Below are positions 14,579 to 19,664 of a stretch of DNA of 19,664 nt, piece after piece (within the stretch, counting starts at the first letter, position 1; each line of letters opens with the position of its first letter). The translations under genes and the position numbers were made by a program. Under the pieces are notes generated by a model, which saw only the letters and a program-made list of their open reading frames with translations, made no database searches and was not told where the DNA came from. The stretch is from contig JAKONM010000095.1 of assembly GCA_022701925.1 (NCBI GenBank), positions 1 through 19,664 on the forward strand, given 5' to 3'. Source of the stretch: Microbacteriaceae bacterium. Lineage in GTDB: Bacteria; Actinomycetota; Actinomycetes; Actinomycetales; Microbacteriaceae.

Positions 14579-15346
14579 GTGCTGAGGATCGATCCCGCCG
14601 TCCTGCCGCTCTGGCGCTCCCCCGACGCCGTGCAGTTCGGCGTCGACCCGGTGCTGGCGGTGCTGGACCCCGTGCCGCCGGGCGGCGAGGCCGTGCTGGC
14701 CGCGCTGGTCGACGGCGCGCCCCGCGACCGGCTCGAGGCCGTCGCGCAGCAGGCGGGCCTGCCGCAGGGCGCGCTCGACGGGCTGCTGACCGCCCTGCGG
14801 CCCGTGCTCGCCGGTCCGCGGCGGCCGCTGCCGCCCGTGCTGCGCGTCGGGCTGGACGCCCCGGACGACCTGGCGGCCGTGCTGATCGCGCTGCTGCACC
14901 TGGAGCCGGTCGACCGCGAGCCCGGCGTGGTCGTGGTCGCTGGCCACCACCTGATCCGGCCCGCCGCCACGGTGCGGTGGCTGCAGCGGGACGTGCCGCA
15001 CCTGGGCCTGGTGTTCGGCGATCAGGCGGTCGCCGTCGGCCCGCTGGTGCGGCCGGGCGCCACCCCGTGCCTGCGGTGCGCGGAGGAGCACCGGCTCGAC
15101 GAGCCCGGTCGGCGGGCGATCGGCGCGCAGCTGCTGCGCCGCACCGGGTCGCGCACCGCCCGGGCGCTGCCCGTGCGGCTGCGGGCGGCCCTCGTCGTCG
15201 CCGAGGTGCTGAGCCAGGTGGCGGCCGGTGCGCCGACGGGCCTGGAGGGCGCGGCGCTGCGGATCGAGCCCGACGGCGCGATCAGCCGTGCGCCACGGCC
15301 CTGGCACGCGCGCTGCTCGTGCCGAGGGGCGCTCCCGGCGGCGTGA
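14579..15346 (+). CDS. Orphan TOMM cyclodehydratase-like (ThiF/E1-like, RRE-containing) protein
   Basis: This 255-residue protein resembles the leader-peptide-binding, E1/ThiF-like half of thiazole/oxazole-modified microcin (TOMM) synthetases. Residues 1-78 look like a winged-helix RRE. The middle (115-150) is a degenerate Rossmann-like part without a GxGxxG site. The C-terminal zinc site has four cysteines: Cys164 and Cys167 (GATPCLRCAEEHRLD), and Cys246 and Cys248 (HARCSC). No YcaO enzyme, dehydrogenase or precursor peptide is in the window, so it acts without an adjacent modification cluster. A similar gene sits at this place in other actinobacteria as I recall, so a housekeeping role is possible. 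The GTG at 14579 has no clear ribosome site. The last 65 bp overlap the end of the UvrD-family gene on the other strand. Confidence 0.75.
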   Translation: MLRIDPAVLPLWRSPDAVQFGVDPVLAVLDPVPPGGEAVLAALVDGAPRDRLEAVAQQAGLPQGALDGLLTALRPVLAGPRRPLPPVLRVGLDAPDDLAAVLIALLHLEPVDREPGVVVVAGHHLIRPAATVRWLQRDVPHLGLVFGDQAVAVGPLVRPGATPCLRCAEEHRLDEPGRRAIGAQLLRRTGSRTARALPVRLRAALVVAEVLSQVAAGAPTGLEGAALRIEPDGAISRAPRPWHARCSCRGALPAA

Positions 15347-17015
15347 GCTCTGCGAGGAACCGGCTCGGACGCCGCTCGCCCGGCCGCGGCGGGGCGCTGC
15401 GCGACCACGAGAGCCGCAGCCGGTCGCGGGCCCGGGTGACCCCGACGTAGAGCAGGCGCCGCTCCTCCTCCACCGCCGCGGGCGTCTTCGCGTAGGCGAT
15501 CGGCAGCAGGCCCTCGGAGCAGCCCGCGATGAAGACGACCGGCCACTCCAGCCCCTTGGCGCCGTGCAGGGTCATCAGCGTCACCGCGGCCCGGGCGGGC
15601 TCGTGCTGCGCGGCGGCGCGCTCGGCGAGGTCCGTGACGAAGGCGGCCAGCGGCGTGCCGGCGGGCGCCTGCTCGGCCAGGGTGCCCAGCGCGTCCAGCA
15701 GCTCCCACTGCGTGCGCTGCTCGCCGGGACCGTCGGGCGCGTGGTGGGTGTGCCCCAGCTGCCGCAGCGCGTCGCTGACGGTCTTCACCAGCGGCTCGTC
15801 CACCCGCGCCGCGGCCGCCGCGCGCAGCAGCTCCACGGCCTTGCGCACCACCGGCTGCTCGAAGTAGCGCACGCCGCGGCCCGTCGTCACCGGCACGCCG
15901 GCCGCGGCGAACGCCTGCTCCAGCAGCGCCGACTGCGCGTTGATGCGCACCAGCACCGCGATCGACGCGGGCGGGGTGCCGCCGGCCAGCTGCGCGGCGA
16001 CCGCCTGGGCGATGCCCTGCGCCTCCTCGACGTCCGACTCGAACACGCGCGTCTGCACCGCGGGATCGCGGGGGTCGATCGCGCGCCGCACCGCGGTGAG
16101 GGTCAGCGCGCCGCGCCGACCCGTCATCAGGGCGTTGGCGGAGCGGACGACGCCTTCGACCGAGCGGTAGTTGTGCTCCAGCCGCACCACGGAGGCGCCC
16201 GGCCGCTCGCCGAACCGCAGCAGGTGCTCGGCCTGCGCGCCGGCGAACGAGTAGATCGTCTGGCTGGCGTCGCCGACCACGCAGACGTCGCTGTGCTCCC
16301 CGAGCCACGCCGTCAGCAGCGCCTGCTGCGCCGGGGAGACGTCCTGGTACTCGTCGACGGTGAAGAAGCGGTACTGCTCCTGCACCTCCGTCGCGACCTG
16401 CGGCTCGCTCTCGATCATCCCCGCGGTCGCGAGCAGCACGTCCTCGAAGTCGATCTGGCGCTGCTCGTCCTTCAGCGTCTCGTACAGCTGCTGCAGGTTC
16501 ACGACGGCGTCGACGTCGAGGCCCTCCGGCACCGGTCGGCCCGCCGCGGCGTACTCGTCGTAGCCCATCGCGCTCGCCTTGCGGAACTCGATCTCCGCCG
16601 CCAGGTCCTTCAGCGCCGCGGTCGGCAGGCGCATCCGCAGCACCTCCGCCGCGCGGGCCACGGTGCGGGCCTTCGAATCCAGGATCGACGGCGCCGGCGT
16701 GCCGATCACCTGCGGCCAGAAGTGGTTCAGCTGGGCCAGCGCCGCGCTGTGGAAGGTGCGGGCCGCGATGCCCGGGGCGCCCAGCGCCGCCAGCCGCGAC
16801 CGCAGCTCGCCCGCGGCGCGGGTGGTGAAGGTGAGGGCCATCACCCGCTTCGGCGGGAAGACGCCGGTCGCGACGCCGTAGGCGATGCGGTGCGTGATGG
16901 TGCGGGTCTTGCCCGTGCCGGCCCCCGCCAGCACGCACACCGGCCCCGCCAGCGACTCCGCCGCCTGCCGCTGCTGGTCGTCCAGCGCATCGAGCAGCCG
17001 CTCCGCCTCCGTCAC
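15282..17015 (-). CDS. uvrD2: UvrD/Rep-family superfamily 1A DNA helicase, short UvrD2-like form
   Basis: This 577-residue 3'-to-5' helicase has the complete SF1A motif set. The Q-motif is LDDQQRQA, motif I is GAGTGKT (31-37), motif Ia is LTFTTRAAGEL, motif II is DEYQD (221-225) and motif III is GDASQTIYSF. Motif IV is in HNYRS, motif V is TLHGAKGLEWPVVF and motif VI is YVGVTRARDRL. The protein ends about 45 residues after motif VI, so the HRDC domain and zinc module of mycobacterial UvrD2 (about 700 residues) are missing. The start is the GTG at 17015. GTGA overlaps the nudC-like stop and GGAGGG lies 6 nt upstream. An upstream open stretch in this frame lies within the Nudix gene and is not counted. 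The role is DNA repair or replication-fork maintenance. Confidence 0.93.
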   Translation of the reverse strand: MTEAERLLDALDDQQRQAAESLAGPVCVLAGAGTGKTRTITHRIAYGVATGVFPPKRVMALTFTTRAAGELRSRLAALGAPGIAARTFHSAALAQLNHFWPQVIGTPAPSILDSKARTVARAAEVLRMRLPTAALKDLAAEIEFRKASAMGYDEYAAAGRPVPEGLDVDAVVNLQQLYETLKDEQRQIDFEDVLLATAGMIESEPQVATEVQEQYRFFTVDEYQDVSPAQQALLTAWLGEHSDVCVVGDASQTIYSFAGAQAEHLLRFGERPGASVVRLEHNYRSVEGVVRSANALMTGRRGALTLTAVRRAIDPRDPAVQTRVFESDVEEAQGIAQAVAAQLAGGTPPASIAVLVRINAQSALLEQAFAAAGVPVTTGRGVRYFEQPVVRKAVELLRAAAAARVDEPLVKTVSDALRQLGHTHHAPDGPGEQRTQWELLDALGTLAEQAPAGTPLAAFVTDLAERAAAQHEPARAAVTLMTLHGAKGLEWPVVFIAGCSEGLLPIAYAKTPAAVEEERRLLYVGVTRARDRLRLSWSRSAPPRPGERRPSRFLAELTPPGAPLGTSSARARAVAHG

Positions 17016-17956
17016 CAGTCGCCCTCCAGGCGGCCCCCGTACCAGTGCTCGATGATCGCGCGGGCGATGGAGGTGCGCCCGGGCAGGCGCATGGAGACGC
17101 CCGACGCGGCCGCCAGCTCGTCGCGGCTCCACCAGCGGGCCTCGCGGATCTCGACGCCGTCGACGCGGGGCTCGACGCGGCCGCCCGGCAGCGTGCGGCC
17201 GATGAAGCCGACCATGACGCTGGCCGGGAAGGGCCACGGCTGCGACCCCAGGTAGGTGCACTCCCCCACGTCGACGCCGGTCTCCTCCAGCGTCTCCCGG
17301 CGCACCGCCGCCTCGAAGGACTCCCCCGGCTCGACGAAGCCGGCGAGCACCGACCAGCGGTCCTCCGGCCAGGCGGCGTTCGAGGCGAGCAGCAGCCGGT
17401 CGGCGTCGTCGACGATCCCCATGATCACCGCCGAATCGGTGCGGGGGAACACGTGCTCGCCGCTCGACTCGGCCTCGAAGCCGGCGGGGTGGCGCACCCA
17501 GCCGCCGCGGGAGGGCTCCGTCGGCCGGCCCGTGCGCGGCGAGAACCGGGAGGAGGCGTGCCAGTTCGCGAGCCCCAGCAGCTCGGCGAAGACGCCGGCG
17601 TCGCGGTCGGGCAGCGCGGCCCCGTCCAGTCGCAGGTCCGACCAGGCGGCGTCGGGGAACGCGTCGGCGTCCTGCAGCACCGCGCCCAGCACCACGGCGC
17701 CCTCCGGCAGCTGCGGGTCGTCCGGCAGGGCGGTGCCGAGTCGCAGCAGCATCGCGCCCTCCGGCACCTCCGCCGCCGGCAGGTACGCCAGGCGCACCGG
17801 ATCACCGGGCGCACGGAGCGCGCGACCGCCCACCAGCACGACGACGCGGGTCGCGGGATCGGCCAGGTCCTGCTCGACCGGGCGGTCGCGGTTGTTCGCG
17901 TCCCGGTCCAGTGCGCTGCGACTGAGCGACAGCCGGTCCTCGAACGTCTCGGTCAT
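17012..17956 (-). CDS. nudC: NudC-like Nudix hydrolase (NAD+ diphosphatase / RNA decapping family) lacking the zinc ribbon
   Basis: This 314-residue protein has a full Nudix box (206-228: GFVEPGE, REtLEEtG with Glu221, Glu224 and Glu225). It also has the NudC signature SQPWPFPAS (238-246), which marks NAD(H) pyrophosphatases that also remove NAD caps from RNA. The N-terminal domain (about 1-125) and the phrase FPRTDSAVIMG are of the same family. The zinc-ribbon cysteines are gone: FSPRTG (138-143) stands where FCxxCG is expected and no cysteine occurs before Cys233. The ATG has GGGAGG about 8 nt upstream. It is the first gene of a two-gene operon with the helicase. NADH/NAD+ hydrolysis is likely but not proven given the lost metal site. 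Confidence 0.9.
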   Translation of the reverse strand: MTETFEDRLSLSRSALDRDANNRDRPVEQDLADPATRVVVLVGGRALRAPGDPVRLAYLPAAEVPEGAMLLRLGTALPDDPQLPEGAVVLGAVLQDADAFPDAAWSDLRLDGAALPDRDAGVFAELLGLANWHASSRFSPRTGRPTEPSRGGWVRHPAGFEAESSGEHVFPRTDSAVIMGIVDDADRLLLASNAAWPEDRWSVLAGFVEPGESFEAAVRRETLEETGVDVGECTYLGSQPWPFPASVMVGFIGRTLPGGRVEPRVDGVEIREARWWSRDELAAASGVSMRLPGRTSIARAIIEHWYGGRLEGDW

Positions 17957-18017
17957 GGACCCGCCCTCCCGGCCCGGACACGCCGGTCCCCCCGGAGCCC
18001 CCGGCCGTCCCCCGACC

Positions 18018-18023
18018 TAGCCT
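18018..18023 (+). promoter_or_regulatory. Putative -10 box TAGCCT, leaderless arrangement
   Basis: TAGCCT ends 7 nt before the ATG at 18031, and no Shine-Dalgarno sequence lies between. The 74-bp divergent gap to nudC also holds TAGGTC on the other strand, a poorer match. Confidence 0.45.
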
Positions 18024-18030
18024 GGTCGGC

Positions 18031-19077
18031 ATGCCCAGGCACCGTTTCACCCTAGCCGCGCTGGCGACGCTGGCCGTGCCGGGGCTCGACGTCGCGGTGG
18101 CCCGCACGTTCACCGGCGGCGGGGAGGGGCAGTACGACGCCGCGCTGCTCTCGGACGGACGCGGCGCCCACTCCGTCGTGCGGGTGCCGGTCGACGCCGC
18201 GGCGGCGCAGCGGCTGGACGCGGAGGCACGGGCGCTCGCGGCGCTCACCCCCGGGGTGCGGGCCCGGCTGCCGTTCGCGGCGCCGGTCGTGCTGGGCGCG
18301 GTGCAGAAGCCGCGAGCGACGGTCTCCACCTACGTCGAGGGCTCCCGGCTGCAGCCCGCCGCCGTGCTGCTCGACGGGCCGCTGGCCGCGTCGGTGGGGC
18401 GCGCGATCGCCGCCGTGCACGACCTGCCGGCGGGGATCGTCGCCGACGCGGGCCTGCCCGTGGCGACGGCCGCCGACTGCGCGCGCGACGTGGAGCAGCT
18501 GGTCCAGCGCGCGGACTCGTGCGGCGACGTGCCCCTCGAGCTGGTGAACCGATGGTCCGCGGCGGTCGCCGATCCCGCGCTGTGGCGGTTCCGCCCGGTG
18601 GTGGTGCACGGCGCGATGGCCGCCGAATGCGTGCTCGTCGGGCCGGGTACGAGCGGCGCGGAGCAGGTCACCGGGCTGCTCGGGTGGTCGGCCCTGACGG
18701 TCGGCGACCCCGCCCGCGACCTGGCCTGGTGCCTGGGGCTGCCCGTGCCCGGCGCCCCGAGCGCGGTGCTGGGCGCCCACGCGGCGGCGCGGCCGCAGGA
18801 CGCGGACCCGACGCTGCCGCAGCGGGCGCTGCTCTACGCCGAGCTCGAGCTGGTCCGCTGGCTGCTGCACGGCCTGGAGCGCCGGGACGCGGCGGTGACC
18901 GAGGACGCGGTGCAGATGCTCGAGGCGCTGCTCGCCTCCGTGCTGGAGCAGACGGCCGGGTCGCTGGGGCACGACCGCTCGCGCCCGCTGTCGCTCGCGG
19001 AGGTCGAGCGGATGCTCGACGCCCGTCACGCAGCCCCGCTGGCCGCCCAGGCCGCCCGCAGCTCCGCCGGCGAGTAG
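18031..19077 (+). CDS. Aminoglycoside-phosphotransferase-fold protein, probable pseudokinase
   Basis: This 348-residue protein has the outline of an APH-type kinase: an N-lobe with VVRVP and an alpha-C-like helix (QRLDAEARALAAL), the hinge phrase TYVEGSRL, and a C-lobe with VVVHGAMAAECVLV and GWSALTVGDPARDLAW. The family's catalytic Asp in HGDxxxxN is Ala195, the Asn is Cys200, the metal-binding Asp of IDW is Gly218, and the N-lobe Lys is Arg51. GDPxxD (225-230), a structural motif, is kept. Phosphotransfer is therefore unlikely; a binding or scaffold role is more plausible. No substrate can be inferred. The start is supported by TAGCCT 7 nt upstream. The 3' end overlaps the AdnA-like gene by 52 bp. 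Confidence 0.75.
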   Translation: MPRHRFTLAALATLAVPGLDVAVARTFTGGGEGQYDAALLSDGRGAHSVVRVPVDAAAAQRLDAEARALAALTPGVRARLPFAAPVVLGAVQKPRATVSTYVEGSRLQPAAVLLDGPLAASVGRAIAAVHDLPAGIVADAGLPVATAADCARDVEQLVQRADSCGDVPLELVNRWSAAVADPALWRFRPVVVHGAMAAECVLVGPGTSGAEQVTGLLGWSALTVGDPARDLAWCLGLPVPGAPSAVLGAHAAARPQDADPTLPQRALLYAELELVRWLLHGLERRDAAVTEDAVQMLEALLASVLEQTAGSLGHDRSRPLSLAEVERMLDARHAAPLAAQAARSSAGE

Positions 19078-19664
19078 AGGCGCTGCGGGCGCACGACCAG
19101 GTCGTGCGCCACGTAGTAGAAGGCGGCGTCGACCGAGTCGGGGTCGAGGCCCTCGCGCTCGGCGTAGGCGAAGCGGTACAGGGCCAGCTGGAACTGCTTC
19201 AGCTCCGCGTCCTCGCGCGTCGAGGGGGGCGCACCGGTCTTCCAGTCCACGATCTCGAAGCGGTCGCCGCGGCGGTAGACGGCGTCGATCTTGCAGACCA
19301 GGATGCGGCCCTCGAACGGCACCTGGATCTCCGTCTCCACCTCCAGCGGCTTGAGCTCCGCCCACTCGCTGGCCTCGAAGGTGCTGCGCAGCACGTCGAG
19401 GCCGGGCACGTCGTCCGTCGTCTGCGGCTCGTCGTCGCCGTCGAACAGGCCGCCGTCCACCAGCTCGGCCGTGGCGGCCGTGCCCGTGCGCTGCTCCACC
19501 CAGGCGTGGAAGACCGTGCCGAGCCGCGTGGCCCGGTACGGCCGCTCCGGCATCGGGCGGCGCACGCGGTCGACCACCCGCGCCAGGTCGTCCACGTAGT
19601 CCTTGAAGCGGGAGGCGGCGATGCGGTCCGGCACGCGCACCGGCGGGCCGCCCAGCCGTCGGTC
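19026..19664 (-). CDS. C-terminal end of an AdnA/AddA-like ATP-dependent helicase-nuclease (partial)
   Basis: The frame is open to the window edge, so only the last 212 residues are seen. They form a RecB-type PD-(D/E)xK nuclease domain. GTVFHAWVE gives the first-helix His, CKIDAVY the metal-binding Asp, FEIVDWKTG the Asp-x-Lys core, and QLALYRFAYAE the QxxxY motif. All key residues are present, so the nuclease should be active. PDRIAASRFKDYVDD just before it is the usual linker entry. In M. tuberculosis the gene at this place next to nudC/uvrD2 is adnA, one half of the AdnAB double-strand-break resection motor, which is the likeliest identity. The helicase motifs are outside the window. It ends convergent with the APH-fold gene. 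Confidence 0.88.
   Translation of the reverse strand, partial: DRRLGGPPVRVPDRIAASRFKDYVDDLARVVDRVRRPMPERPYRATRLGTVFHAWVEQRTGTAATAELVDGGLFDGDDEPQTTDDVPGLDVLRSTFEASEWAELKPLEVETEIQVPFEGRILVCKIDAVYRRGDRFEIVDWKTGAPPSTREDAELKQFQLALYRFAYAEREGLDPDSVDAAFYYVAHDLVVRPQRLYSPAELRAAWAASGAA

Noticed and set aside
17016..17261. Upstream extension of the helicase frame into the Nudix gene
   Set aside because: The extra residues are a shadow of nudC; the GTG at 17015 has GGAGGG 6 nt upstream and the usual GTGA coupling.
18012..18020. -10 box TAGGTC for nudC on the minus strand overlapping TAGCCT
   Set aside because: It lacks the final T of TAnnnT; nudC has a good ribosome site and probably a leader, but its promoter is not clear.

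Overview
The window looks like chromosomal DNA of a high-GC actinobacterium, most likely of the family Microbacteriaceae or close to it. This placement is an inference from several signs: very GC-rich codon use, many GTG starts, a UPF0182 membrane protein, a PDZ/Lon-type secreted protease, a Zincin_2 (DUF2342) protein, and a gene order that as I recall it resembles the Mycobacterium tuberculosis Rv3193c-Rv3202c block (UPF0182, PDZ-Lon, DUF2342, a ThiF-like gene, UvrD2, NudC, AdnA/AdnB). I see no insertion sequence, phage gene, CRISPR array or rRNA.

Layout. 1-1732: a GC-hairpin-rich divergent promoter region, then a two-gene ABC-2 polysaccharide exporter (permease plus a short Wzt-type ATPase). 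1758-3067: two divergent unknown genes, one a two-helix membrane protein and one weakly EcsC-like. 3094-5056: an amylosucrase with a LacI-family operator-like palindrome upstream. 5057-6683: a small two-helix membrane protein and an HtrA/DegP-type membrane-anchored serine protease. 6786-8817: a class I/II aminotransferase convergent with a carbon-nitrogen hydrolase. 8890-9022: initiator tRNA-fMet with a 16-bp hairpin behind it. 9046-13151: UPF0182 and a PDZ-Lon protease, translationally coupled. 13172-15346: a Zincin_2 protein and a TOMM-cyclodehydratase-like (ThiF/RRE) orphan. 15282-17956: an operon of a NudC-like Nudix hydrolase and a short UvrD-family helicase. 18031-19077: an aminoglycoside-phosphotransferase-fold protein whose catalytic residues are replaced. 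19026-19664: the C-terminal RecB-type nuclease end of an AdnA/AddA-like helicase-nuclease, cut by the window edge.

How the genes may work together. The left half is envelope and carbohydrate business: glycan export, sucrose-to-glucan conversion and envelope protein quality control. The right half pairs envelope proteolysis (PDZ-Lon, UPF0182) with DNA repair (UvrD, AdnA-like) and nucleotide clean-up (Nudix).

The most striking features not explained by ordinary gene content are: (i) a recurrent TAnnnT box 6-7 nt before the start codon of seven genes, which suggests leaderless mRNAs; (ii) a pseudokinase-like APH-fold protein; (iii) a NudC-like protein without any zinc-ribbon cysteine; (iv) an orphan TOMM E1-like/RRE protein with an intact four-cysteine zinc site and no YcaO partner in the window; and (v) a near-palindromic LacI-type operator in front of the amylosucrase.
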